NCBI GenBank assembly: GCA_014529385.2
Contig: CM043944.1
Coordinates: 60,835,268 to 60,899,267 of the forward strand
Length of the DNA stretch: 64,000 bases
DNA from: Adiantum capillus-veneris
Taxonomy: Eukaryota; Streptophyta; Polypodiopsida; Polypodiales; Pteridaceae
Direction: 5' to 3'
The notes under the pieces are model-generated. The model worked only from the letters and a program-made list of their open reading frames with translations. It was not told the origin of the DNA and did not search any database. Position 1 is the first letter of the stretch. The number at the start of each line of letters is the position of its first letter. Made by a program: the position numbers and the translations under genes. This document shows, in pieces, positions 41,406-52,339 of this stretch.

Positions 41406-43785
41406 TGCTCGGGCTGCTTTGAAACGTATCGGCAATGATCAAGCAAACACAACTATATATTTAAGAAAAAGAGAGAAAGGGGGAGGGGGTGCTTGTTGCA
41501 TTAATACCTTCTTACAAATCTGTCATGACAAATCAAAGTGAGATTAGTATTTGTTCAACATAGCTTGCGTAAATTTCACCACAACACATCACAAGAAAAG
41601 CCACCCCAATCACTGTCTTAAAGCCAGGGGAGTCCTCTCCACCCTGTCGCCCTCTTACAGTATGTGGGATTTATGGCTAGATTGATGACAACACCAGAGA
41701 CAAGCTATCAAGAACTTAACAAAAAACACCAAGACACTTACGCATCATTGTTGTCCATTACTTCACGTTGGAAGGGAGACAAAGTATCCAAGCTTAGTCA
41801 AAATCCACCCTCCTTGATTCAACAAATGTTGGGCTTACACTAGTAGGAGAAATGATAGATTTCCTACTCTCAATTGAATGATCACTCTCTCTCTTACAAT
41901 GGCATAGAGTTCCCTTGCTAATCTCCTATTACAACACATGCACATGCATAAGACAATGAGCTTCCACTCAAGAGCTCCTTCTAGAGAGGTTGAGCTTGGC
42001 TTCTCAAGCTATAGCATAGTGCTCTTGCTTATGGCTCCCCCCTTTTGTGCTAGCCACACCCTCCTTTTATAGCAATTTTGAAGGCTAGGGTTACTCCTCT
42101 AACCATGGTTGGGTTAGATTTTCAGCCATTTATCTAATTTCTTTTGCTTGGAATTATCAAGAAGTTGGTGGGGAAAGAGAGAGGAGAGAAATGGAGGTGA
42201 TAGGACTTTTCATAGTGGGTTAGTGTTAGTAGAGTTAGTATTAATTTACAAATGGAATTGGATAATTTACAATGGGAGTATCCATGTAGGATACAAATAA
42301 GGAAGAAAAACTCTTAAGAGGTAAGAAAAGTTGGATTTCTTACAAGGTTGATGCTCCAAGTGTCTTGAGTAGGGCCAATTTTGACGCTTGTTGACGGTCC
42401 ACTAGCTTTGACGGTACATTTTTTCTCCACTCTTGACCTTCCTTGAGAGACAAGGTAATTGAAGCTGAGTAATCAACCACCATGATGCTGTCTTTTAAGA
42501 GAAGAGGCTGAATTTTGTGGTTTTTTTGATAGATATGGGTAAATTGGAGGACGAAAAATGAGACTAGGTGGTCAATTTTGGAATGGAATTGTGTATGGGA
42601 GGTATGAGTTCACCATGATTTCTCTTATTCTTCAAGGTTGAGGAGAAGGTGAGTAGGGTGCAGAGAGGAGTGGTGAGAGAGGTGGGGATGATGAGTGGAG
42701 AAGTGTGTGTGAAAGAGGAAAATGATAAAGTGGAAGAGAGAGTGTGGCTGCATAGCATGGGAAAACTGGGGTCCACTAATAAAATCATAGCTCACAGCTC
42801 GTAGCTCAAAAAAATATTAAAAACTTTGAGGCAAAAGTTCAGCCCACGAGCTACAACTTTTGTTTGTATCACCTTTTCACATTCGGAGAGCAAGTGAACT
42901 TTAAAAATTCAGCAAAACCGACCGTTTTTTTCCACTGCACAAGGTCCTTGTGGGGTCCTTCTTTGGATGATTCTTTTGAATACCTCCAAGAGTGAGCCCT
43001 CCATAGTGCATGTATGCATGCCACCTACCCTTGACCTTATTTGGTAGGTGTATAATTGAAGATATTGTTGAGATCATGATATAAGTGAATAGTACAACTA
43101 AGAAAATCAAATATTGAGGGGTCTAAAAAATATGTACATGTCAAATATAAATAATATAAGTGGAAAAAATATAAAGGGGTCAAAAGAAATCTCTCTCATT
43201 ATGAGGCTACCATAAAAAGATGAATATTTTTGGTGGTCTAATTTATGAGAGTAATAGAGAATATATGTAGGAAGGAAAAAATCACAATAGTGAAAAAAAT
43301 ATACACATAAATAGAACTAGTTTTTTTGGATTTTTGTTGGGATAGAGTTACACCAAATATAAGAGAAGCTTACATGAAAATATTTCTATATGGAATAAAG
43401 AGTATAAAAAATGGTAAGAAAAATTGTGGTAATGGTGAGGCAATGTACAAAGCATAAATAACACACACCTAGGTAGAAATATTTAAATAAATACCAAAAT
43501 AATTATGAAAAAATCTTTTATTTAGGGCCCTATATACAAAGAAATATTTACATACGCATGGGCCATAATATACTTATATTTTTTATTTTATTTTTAATTT
43601 TTTTGGCTCAACTAGCCCAATGACTAGCTAATTGAGGGTTTTTTTAAGAAGATATGGGAAAAGTCCCGTGACTCACGCACGCCTATGTACAGTGAAATGG
43701 TAGGGATAGCCACAGTGTTTGGGTGATTTTGGTAGGGTGAGGTAACTCACTGTGGCAATTACAAAGAGCCGAAATACGGCTATCA
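41103..43785 (-). repeat. Element C 5' LTR
   Basis: 2683 bp, TGAGGCGATC to GGCTATCA. (GA)n at 41365-41402, shorter than in the 3' LTR. TATA-like CTATAAAAGG (minus) at 42063-42072, so the leader ORFs are transcribed. Confidence 0.95.
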
Positions 43786-43789
43786 ATGG

Positions 43790-44687
43790 CTTGCCAATGT
43801 CCATAGTGTCGGATAGAGATCCTAGAATGACCAGTAATTTTTGGAAGGGTCTCTTTGAGAATTTAGGTACAGGGATAAATTTCTCTTCGGCCTATCACCC
43901 ACAAACCGATGGCCAAAGTGAAATAGCTAGCCTAACAATTCTCGATCTACTAAAAGCCTATGTAATGGAAGTAGATCAAAGGTCCCAATGGGAGAAGTAC
44001 TTAACCTTAGTGGAGTATGCCTACAATAACACGGGAAAAGCACCTTTTGAGGTAACTAAGGGAAGATCAAAAAGTCCCCTGCTACTTAAGGTACACGGGA
44101 AGATCTTCGCTGCAGATGAGTATAGCCGAGACCTACAAGAATCTTTCCAAAAGATTAAGGATGATATCTCTATCTCACAGCGAAGGCAAAAGGTTGTTGT
44201 TGATAAGCACAAAAGAGCCCAGGCCTTCAAAGAAAATGATTGGGTCTTACTCAAATTTCCCAAGGCTCGATTAAGGCACACCACGGGCAAGAATCCTATG
44301 GGACACCAAAAGTACTATGCTAAGTTGGCAAAAAGATACTACGGTCCCTTCCAGATTCTTAGGCCAATCAATGAGATGGCCTATCGACTCAAGTTGCCCA
44401 ACCATTGGCTCATACACAATGCTTTCCATGTGAGCCTACTAAATCCTTACAAAGGAGAGCCACCTCAAGAACCAACTATTGAAGACCCACCGAAGATCAA
44501 GGAACAAGAAGAGGTGCTGCAACATGAGTCCATTCTCCGACATGAAGACAAGGTACTAAGAGGCGGCAAGACTATCCAACGATATCTTATTATGAATTAT
44601 CCTTTTGAAGACGCTAGATGGATGCAAGGCATACAATTAAAGGATAACCTAACCCTTGTCAATGCTTACAATGATTCCCTAGAGTAA
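43790..44687 (+). pseudogene. pol: Element A: integrase end and chromodomain-like tail
   Basis: Begins L-P-M-S-I-V-S-D-R-D-P-R-M after C; second catalytic D and E (P-Q-T-D-G-Q-S-E) are present. GPY/F-type segment R-Y-Y-G-P-F-Q-I, then N-P-Y-K-G and a tail with I-L-R-H-E-D-K, R-Y-L-I and E-D-A-R-W that resembles the chromodomain at the end of chromovirus integrases. The integrase-to-stop stretch has few breaks. Ends at a TAA (44685-44687). Confidence 0.88.
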
Positions 44688-45040
44688 GAAAATGTACAAA
44701 TGTTAAAAATGAACAAAGTTTTTGTCTTATAAGACTCTACTTTTCTTTATTGTGCACAAAAATGAAGTAGTATGCATGCTTAGATCAAGTTTGCGGAGAC
44801 GACGTCTCCGGAACACCAAGTAGAGCTTGTCACTCTACTATGGAAGATTGATAGGACCAATTTGTAGACATGCTTGCGGTAGCTTAGACTCTCAAGAACC
44901 AAATGGACGAGTCATCCATTCTGGAACGATGTCGTAGGGTAACATAGGGATCCTCTACCCGCTAAGAAAAGGACTAATGAATAGACTTTATCTTCTCTAC
45001 CCCATAGTTGAGGACGACTATGATTTCAAGAGAGAGGTAT
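44688..45040 (+). other. Element A 3' untranslated region and polypurine tract
   Basis: No ORF of note. It ends with G-A-G-G-A-C-G-A-C-type sequence and a purine run CAAGAGAGAGGTAT (45027-45040) before a TG, the layout of a chromovirus 3' end. Confidence 0.5.
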
Positions 45041-46615
45041 TGTCATAATAACTAATATCTAATTCTCCTAAATGATTTTCTCATTTAAACTGATCATTTA
45101 ATATGGGAAAGTTCCAGGGGAGAAAAAGCTAGAATATTGGTTAAGCTGGCAGACCGGCCACAGTAGGGATCCAAAGGAGGGAAAATAGAGATCCAAAGGG
45201 GGGGCCATCTGCAAAAGAGCAATGTGCAACAATGGGCTTAAAATACCCTAAGGTTCAGCCCATTAAGACTTCCAAAATGCTAAGGTTCCAAAATTCAAAG
45301 GTTGTGTCCAAAGGTCAATCACTAGGAAAATTGGATGCTTAGTGTGTGTACCAGAAAATCTTCAAAGAGTCGTACATAGGAGGGGGCGAGCCCTGGAAGT
45401 AGGAGATGAGAGAAAAAAAAAAAAACACACACACACACACACAAGATTCCTTTACACAAAGGGAATGAGGGACACATGCTAGCTCCCTAGCCCAGATGCC
45501 CACAAGGTGTACTCAAATCCTATTGGATGGCCATGGAGGTGGACCAATGAGAATGAGACTATAGTAAATCTATTTAATTTAATTTAAAAACACTTAATAA
45601 AAGAACCAATAGGAATTAAGCTCTCTAGAAGACTATTGAACAATCTCCCAAGGGGTCCAATGAGCATTCAGCAGCCCAATGGCTTGCCTGATTTCTATTG
45701 GCCAGGAGACAAAGGGGTCCAATGAGAGTTTTGTTGCATTAATTAATTACCTAAAGCTCTCACAAAAGGGGAAAGGGGGACACGTGTCAGAAGGCTATGA
45801 CTTATGCTCTTAAAATTCCATTGGCTAAGCCTGGAGAGGTCCAGTAGGAGGGTGTGAGCATGAGCAAATAGCAAGAGGGGTCGACCAAGTGAGAGAGGGG
45901 GCTGATTTTCTCAACGCATTATTTCATACACACTCACACTAGCCCATGTGTGGAGTAAGAATACTCTCTCTCTCCTTCTCAAGCTTTAATGGAAAGCTTA
46001 TCACCTACTCCAAGCTTGTGAGAAGGGAGTCCTACACCAACAACTCCTGGCTTTGTGATGCAAATCCAACCAAGAGCCAAGCTTCAATGCATGCTCATCT
46101 CCACTACCATGCTAATTACTAAGCTATGCTATGCTAATATGAGTGATTATGTGAGGAGATGTACATATTTCTCGTAAGACTACTCCTTCTTCCTCTCAAT
46201 CTACTCTCATACCTTGCTAGCTCTCACCATCTTTGAAGGTGTGTGAGGTCTTGGGTCTGAGACCGTGAGGGAATTGATGTTGTGTTTAATAAGTGTTTTT
46301 CTTAGTGCTTGAAGTTTCCATCTTCATTGCACTAGCTAGTATTGAAGGAACACAAAGAATTGTATTGTAAAATGTCTCTCTTGATGGGAGAAACCATAAT
46401 ACAAAGCCTTTTGGAGGGGTAACTGGCTCCATGTAAATCCGGTCCTCAAATGTTGTCAATAGCTTAATTTCTCTCTCTTTGAAGTATTGTTCATTCTATC
46501 TAACTAGGTGTTATACGTTTTGTTGCTCTCTCCACCCAAGCACTCTTGTTATTCTCATTAGGAATCTATTCTAATGAAATTCTCATTATGTTCATGCTAT
46601 TTTTCGCTACACGCA
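45041..46615 (+). repeat. Putative 3' LTR of element A
   Basis: Starts TGTCATAATA after the purine run; ends near CTACACGCA where Helitron-like coding begins. No second copy in the window: only about 100 bp of the 5' LTR would remain (15289-15390) and I see no clear match, so the end is a guess. Contains AATAAA near 45597 and a short CT tract at about 45964-45975. No coding sequence seen. Confidence 0.4.
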
Positions 46616-46618
46616 AGT

Positions 46619-47503
46619 TTCTGGGCCATTAAATGTTACACACATCAAAGCATATAATAATGTATTGGCTTTTGCTTCCTCTGGGTGCTCACATTGATGA
46701 GCAACTTACGCGAGGGAGAGGTGTATACACATATAAAGTTCACGGTGCCATCTACCATAATATTGGGCCCATGACACCTAGCGAAAGAGTGGATCATATC
46801 CCTAGCTTTGCAAAATTGTACTTTTTGATATAGAGAATGAGCTCAATAATAGATTGCATCATGTGCGAGATTTATAAGATAGAGATTCCTTGCATAGTTT
46901 GCAGACTATGATGCACCGTGTTAACCCATATGCAAATTCCTTTTGGTCTCCTGCTACAACAATCGGGAATGAAGGAATCCCAAACATAAATATGGTCATC
47001 ACTGAAAAGCGTACAAATGGTTGGCAATATTTAGCCCCAAGTGGATCTGAGGCTGCAGCAATTATGCCAAGGCAAGGAGATGAGAGCAACCTCGGCCATC
47101 GTTATATTGTATTGCAGTATCGTGATGGGGGGCTTAAAAGGATCTCCAACCTATATCAATCATATATGCTTTTACTATATGTTCTATTGTTTCCTAATGG
47201 AGAGGATGGGTGGCATCCATATATACCGCAAACTCACAATGAGTAGGAATTTGTCACAAAAAAACAATACTACACTTTTAGGTTTCAGATTAGGAGTGAC
47301 ACCACAGACTGCCTTTTACGTGGAGGATGATTGTCACAGCAGTACATTGTTGATGCCTACAGTACTATGGAGGAGTCAAGGTTATTATGGTTTAGAACCT
47401 ATCAGAGATCAATTTAGACATGGTTGCTTCCAGTGACAATGCGCATGGGGTCATGGGTATTAATGTTGGAAGAAAATTTGTATTGCCTTCATCTTTTGTG
47501 GGG
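46619..47503 (+). pseudogene. Helitron Rep-helicase N-terminal domain remnant
   Basis: Broken frames give the Helitron helicase-like N-domain in order: H-I-K-A-Y-N-N-V-L-A-F-A; G-A-H-I-D-E-Q-L and V-Y-T-Y-K-V-H-G-A-I-Y-H; F-D-I-E-N-E-L-N-N-R; M-M-H-R-V-N-P-Y-A; V-I-T-E-K-R-T; R-D-G-G-L-K-R-I-S-N-L; F-P-N-G-E-D-G-W-H-P; then Q-Q-Y-I-V-D-A-Y and G-R-K-F-V-L-P-S-S-F. Several frameshifts and stops. The HxH Rep motif and helicase are not present, so only a fragment remains. Confidence 0.85.
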
Positions 47504-47693
47504 TTTCAGGACAAGGATCCTAAGGAGAAAGGCTCGAGCTAAGGGGTCAGGGACCTGAGACAGGGGCTCAGACTGGACTAGTGTAAATTAGGGATCCGTA
47601 TTATGGCTAGGGCTAGGAGCCAGCCTACATATATGGTGGTACGGGGGTGGATCCGGCATCTCAGTCTCCTAGGTCTTACATTGGTATCAGAGC
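47504..47693 (+). repeat. Truncated LTR end and initiator-Met primer site of element G
   Basis: TGGTATCAGAGC at 47682-47693 is the standard initiator-tRNA primer site; it follows ...TCTTACA, a proper LTR end. Sequence back to about 47504 is probably the LTR remnant, cut by or joined to the Helitron fragment. No matching 3' LTR seen in the window. Confidence 0.5.
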
Positions 47694-47755
47694 ACATGGA
47701 TGGGAGAGCTATGGAGCAGGGAGGAAGTCTTTGCATGGAATGCATGGAATTGCAT

Positions 47756-47757
<2 letters not shown>

Positions 47758-47791
<34 letters not shown>
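47758..47791. repeat. (CT)n microsatellite in element G leader
   Basis: About 17 CT units on the sense strand, some 65 bp after the primer site. Similar (CT)n tracts occur on the sense strand of B, C and E LTRs. Confidence 0.95.
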
Positions 47792-47794
<3 letters not shown>

Positions 47795-47868
47795 GTGGAC
47801 AAACCCTCTTGCAAGGGAGGAGCTGTGAAGGCCATGGGCAGGCGCCCTAAGCAGGAGATGGAGGGATC

Positions 47869-48018
47869 GTGAAGGAAGAAACGTGGGCATGGTCCCTTGG
47901 ATACACAAAGGCGGTGAAGAGAATCAAAAGTCACACGTGTAGGAACTCTAGTGTCAAAGAGGGGGAGAACTTGAGTAGCCCCGAATCGGGCCAGACTGGG
48001 TTTGTGGGAGCGTGCCGT
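47869..48018 (+). pseudogene. Element G: ORF piece 5' of F
   Basis: Open from an ATG at 47869 to the F insertion. Removing F and one CCGT joins it in frame to 55429-55569, giving about 97 codons ending in a TGA. Composition is Ser/Glu-rich at first, hydrophobic later. No domain recognised; it could be a remnant gag or chance. Confidence 0.35.
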
Positions 48019-49210
48019 TGTCGAAATGTGTGCGGTCTAGCTGGGAAGGTGCAAAACCTTTGGCTGTGAGAGTTCGTGATGAGAGTCACAAACACTTTGT
48101 GAAAAAGCGTTTGTAGAGAATCACCAACCCTCTTTCTAAGGGTGACAGAGAATCTAAGAGCGTTCGTGACAGCAAAGTCACAAACCCTCTTTCCTATGGT
48201 GCTTTGAAATTGCTTGTTTTCGTAGTCGAGATTATGATGAGAGGATCATCAAATCACATTCAATTCACTTTACAAGACCATTTAAAAACACTTAAGTTTC
48301 AGCCATGAAACCTCAATGCTCAAGCACAATTCTCAATCAAAACCCAAACCTCTTTCATGGTATCATGTAGTCTCGCCCCCAATTACATAGTCGTGACATC
48401 AAACAATTGAAAGGAATGCTCGAGCGTCTAGTTTCACGACGACCATTTTCTGATTTTGCAGAGATTTAAGAGCTTCTATATTGAATCCCAAACACCATTT
48501 TGATAAGGGGGAGCCCTAATTCACTCCCTCACAAGCTCAGATACAAGATTGCGAAGAGGCGGGACTGCAACACACATAGATTGGGCAACCATGGAAGCTA
48601 TTGCACAGTAGAGAAAAATTGCCGGTTTTTTCTGTAAAAAGCAGCCCTCCCTCTCTTACCCACGGCATTTTCAGCTGATGTGTCAATTTTTAGGCCATTT
48701 TTTCATTTTGGACCAAAACTAGGCCATTTTCAGCTCGTTTTTTACCCAAAAAATGCCATTTTTTATGCGAAAAACCCCAAACCGAGTAATCCCTAAATTT
48801 GTGGGATCACTCACATAAGCATAAAAAGCATAGATAAGCATCATTTTCCATCAATATACCATTTTGGGTCACTTTCCATTCAATATTTCAACGGCGCTTG
48901 TTAGCTGCTATTTTTGGTAATTTTTGCCCACATCAATCTTTATAGGTGAGATGAGTATGCCACCATCAAACACTTAGACTATGTACATTTTCAAACCAAA
49001 TTAAGCATCTTATCAAGTGTAAAAGCACGCAAATGCGCCACATCTAGGGCCACACCTCCCCGGATAGGTATGTACATGATAATGACCGCAGTAGACGCTT
49101 CAACATATATCACAATATGTACATGATTGCTTTTATTTGCATACATCAAGAAGTGTCAAGAGTGAGGTGAATGTTTTTATTTCACACTATGTACGTGCCA
49201 CGGCACGACA
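48019..49210 (-). repeat. Element F 3' LTR
   Basis: TGTCGAAATG to GGCACGACA. TATA-like CTATAAAG (minus) at 48938-48946. The stretch 48060-48200 has inverted repeats of GTTTGTGA/TCACAAAC. No coding sequence. Confidence 0.93.
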
Positions 49211-49222
49211 TCCACCCCCTGT
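49211..49222 (-). other. Polypurine tract, element F
   Basis: ACAGGGGGTGGA on the minus strand, directly before TGTCGTGCC. Confidence 0.75.
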
Positions 49223-49268
49223 GAACCTTCACATCCTCCGGTATGTGCCACAACAACATTATAGAGCA

Positions 49269-50499
49269 TTAAAACTCATGGCCAGGCACCATATTCTCAC
49301 TTTCTTCCTCACTTTGCATATAGTTGGCTTCATCATCCTCTGCACTTGGTTGTGCATCAAATGGATCTGCATTCCCTCTTCTTTTGAATAATTCAATTCT
49401 TTTTGCTGCAATGGGAATTTTCAATTCTGTCCCATCCAGTTCACACAAGGTGTAAGTTGCATTTCCATGCACATGTTTGACAACATAAGGACCAAACCAT
49501 CTCTTTGAAAGCTTCCTTATTGTAGAGTGATAGTTTTCAAGGCTACTATCATACACCAACACCCAATCACCTTCATCAATGTCTTTTGGTCTAAGCCTAT
49601 GCATCTTGTCAAATCTGTCTTTGTTTTCTAACCTTGCATTCTTTAGTCGAGCTTTTGCAAGCTCAATGTCTTCAGACCTTCTTTCCAATTGCCGTATACG
49701 CAATGTAAGAAGGTCTTCTCTACTCGTTCCATCTTCCCATGGCAATACACTCCATGTAAGAACTACATCTTCAATTGGCATCACAGGTTTTTGACCATAC
49801 ATTAATTCAACAGGCATATAGCCAGTGACTGAACTATGTGTTGTATGGTCAGCCCACAATGCAAATGATAGTAACCTTGACCACTCTCCAAGCTTACCTT
49901 CACAAGCCTTAGCTAAATATTTGATTATTGGAGGATGTTCTCTTTCACTTTTTCCATTTCCGTCTAGGTTATAAGCACAAGTTAAAGCTAGTTTGATGCC
50001 CATTCTAGAGAAGAATTCCCTTGCTTCATCAGCATCCAATTCTCCTCTATCTGCAGTTATCTTTTCCACACACCCAGAGCAACAAATCACATCTTCAAGA
50101 AGAAATTTACATATATCTTGTGTCCTCAATCAAATCTTCTCTTTCAAACACCAAATACCTCATTTGCCAAAGTCCCAAAGGCATTGTAACCAAGTCCACA
50201 ACCCATTTGTAATGCATGGCTAATAAATAAGTAGGATGTAGTCCATCACGATGCCGTACATTTGAATACATTTGGCATGTCACACAAGACTCCACAAACT
50301 CAGCCACATCCTTATACATCCCTTTCCACCAATACATTTTTTTTACCTTGGAAAATGTTGCCCATACACCTTGATGTCCTGCCCATAAACTTTCATGGAA
50401 CTCCTCGATGATTTTTTGTTGAGTAACCTTATGGCATACTACATGCAATGGTGTTCCATCTCTTTGTTTAGGATGCTTCCATAAGTATCCATCCCTCAA
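49269..50499 (-). pseudogene. pol: Element F: integrase
   Basis: Two overlapping open parts (50107-50499 and 49269-50129) joined by a frameshift near 50110-50130, where some residues present in D are missing. Finger H-E-S-L-W-A-G-H with C-V-T-C; core V-V-D-L-V-T-M, A-D-R-G-E-L-D and K-S-E-R-E-H; GPY-like R-W-F-G-P-Y-V-V. The C-terminus is acidic. Confidence 0.85.
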
Positions 50500-50588
50500 G
50501 AAGTATCCATATTCTTTTCTTCTTATCCTCTTAAATTCCTACTCATTCCAATCATCCTGCTTCTGCAGAGTACTTAAGTAACGACCTA

Positions 50589-51158
50589 TCAAGAGCCATT
50601 CATCCTCATATAGTTCCTATGAAAAGGACTCAAGTGAAGACACAAACATGCATGACTACTCTTTGCATGATCAATGGTGTAAAACTTTGTGCCTACATCA
50701 TCTCCCTCAATAACCATGTCCTGTTCATCTTCATACCTTGCCCTAGATAGCATATCTTCCATTCGATTGTCTTTTCCTGCAGTATGCTTGAACTCAGGGT
50801 TCAAGGACTTTATGTAGGCTATCCATTGCAGCATTGCAATATCAGGAGTCGAACAGTTTGTGATCATTCCGAGAAGAGGCAAACAATCAGTTTCCAGAAC
50901 CACTAATGCCCCTATCAAGTACTCCTTGTCACACCTCAATGTTGTCCATAGTTCCCATTTTACTTCTACATAATCGCTAATCTTTTCATTGAGTAGTTCT
51001 ATTAACTTTGGCAAATGTGCTTTCGGAACCGGAATTGAGCATAGATTCCAAGGTACATGAGGGATAGTGAAGATCACCATAGGTGCAACAACATTAAGAT
51101 CAACACACCCTATCTCATGTGGCTGGAAAGCAAAAGCCTTACCATGTCTTGAAAGCAT
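50589..51158 (-). pseudogene. pol: Element F: RT start fused to RNase H end (internal deletion)
   Basis: 189 codons. The first about 60 match D's RT start (to L-L-N-E-K-I); the next residues match D from about 395 (W-E-L-W-T-T-L...E-Y-L-I-G-A). About 330 residues, including the RT active site and the first RNase H aspartate, are missing, joined in frame near 50975. It then continues to A-G-K-D-N-R and ends. Not a catalytic enzyme. Confidence 0.88.
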
Positions 51159-51267
51159 TTCTTTAAAACTCTTCTTCTATTAAAAACCCTTTACAACCAA
51201 CTTTTATCTCTTTTAGGTATTCCATTGTGAACTTGTGTCCAGTTCTTTTTGGATCCCTTAGACTCGG

Positions 51268-51645
51268 CTACAAAGAAGCTTGCTCTAGCTTTTTCCTGCA
51301 ATCTGATGGTAAAGGTAAGGCCACTGGTCTCACTTTCTTTGCCACCATTTTGTACTTGGTCTCCACATGCACTTCCGGTCCTTCATTAGCATTGAAATCT
51401 TTTTTATCTTCAAAAGCCTCAATCACATCATACATTTCCATAGAGCATACTTCCACAATGTGGGTTCCATCTTGCATGCTAGAATCCATTATAGCTTCAA
51501 GCTCAAGCATAGTATCTACATGAGAAACTTGTTCAAAGAAACCTAAAATGTATTCATTATCCTCTATGAAACCATTTTCTTTCATGTATTTTTGTATACT
51601 ATATACATATTGTTGCGCACTCCTTTTCATATCCTCAAGCTTCAT
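51268..51645 (-). pseudogene. Element F: protease-RT linker
   Basis: 125 codons matching D 10224-10721 (V-C-S-M-E-M-Y, E-V-H-V-E-T-K-Y-K). Stops at a codon replaced by Gln in D. No known domain. Confidence 0.6.
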
Positions 51646-51754
51646 AAAACATATTGACCATGCTCTGTTAATCCTTGGAAACCTGTAGAAAAAGCTTCTT
51701 CTCGCTTTGGGTCAGGCGAGAATCTTTTTCTTCTTGTACCATTGCAATCCCGCT

Positions 51755-52231
51755 TCACAATGATACATGGCCAAAACCCCTTGTCTCCCTGTACTCTTTG
51801 AACTCTTTGTTCGCTTTTGGTAGAGGATACTTACAAAGACTATTGCGGTTCTTCTCGTGATTCACACACACAGTCAAAAATTGCACAACTTGCTTCCCAT
51901 GTCTGCTCTTTACCCTAGCATAAGCAGAACCATCATCCAAGACCTTTGTTTCCATGCAAACGGCTGTGATGTATGGCTGCCCAAGAATAAGAGGATAGGT
52001 AGACATCTCTGGCACAAAGAAATTTTTCTCATCCTGCATATTACGAATCGTCACTTTCACATTTGGACAAGCCCCATACAGCTCTCTTGATGAGTTATTT
52101 GCAGCTCTAATCATCCACCCATGGTCTATGTCTATCGGCCACTTACCCTTCATGTAAAGACTTTTGGACATAAGATTGATCTCAGATCCATGATCTATCA
52201 ATGCAACATATGGCTCCTCAAGATCACCCAT
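51755..52231 (-). CDS. Element F: aspartic protease
   Basis: 158 codons. Active-site box L-I-D-H-G-S-E-I-N near residue 12; Y-P-L-I-L-G-Q-P-Y near 90. D-H-G instead of the usual D-[ST]-G, as in D. The frame is intact, unlike D. Confidence 0.75.
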   Translation of the reverse strand: MGDLEEPYVALIDHGSEINLMSKSLYMKGKWPIDIDHGWMIRAANNSSRELYGACPNVKVTIRNMQDEKNFFVPEMSTYPLILGQPYITAVCMETKVLDDGSAYARVKSRHGKQVVQFLTVCVNHEKNRNSLCKYPLPKANKEFKEYRETRGFGHVSL

Positions 52232-52339
52232 CTTGACTAAGGTTTCTATTGTAGCTCTTGCCCAATGACTTTTGGAGTAGTGGATTTTATAGGAGGCTTC
52301 ATCATCATCATCACCTGCAAATCGAGCATGTGCATCTCT

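Larger units (their letters stand above)
31505..43785 (-). mobile_element. Element C: large Tat-lineage retrotransposon with four leader ORFs
   Basis: 12.3 kb. LTRs 41103-43785 (5') and 31505-34216 (3'), direct ATGG at 31501-31504 and 43786-43789. By eye I count only about 15 single-base differences between the LTRs outside the (GA)n, so it is young. Transcript order: b, a, X1, X2, gag, protease-RT-RNase H-second RNase H-integrase, polypurine tract. Breaks seen: one frameshift in gag, a TGA after gag, one TAA between the RNase H domains. Inserted in A's integrase. Confidence 0.96.
15289..46615 (+). mobile_element. Element A: host chromovirus (Ty3/gypsy), split by three insertions
   Basis: Pieces: leader and gag-protease-RT start (15289-17966), RT middle (20684-21164), RT end, RNase H and integrase start (30419-31504), integrase end with a chromodomain-like tail (43790-44687), then 3' UTR and LTR. 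Removing the solo LTR, B and C with one copy of each 4-bp duplication restores the frame at every junction, which proves they were one element. D interrupts its 5' side. Many stops and frameshifts show it is the oldest insertion here. The right end (about 46615) is inferred from where Helitron-like sequence begins. Confidence 0.85.

Noticed and set aside
43752-43785. Integrase start upstream of 43786
   Set aside because: This part of the open frame lies in C's LTR; A's integrase resumes only after the LTR end at 43785.
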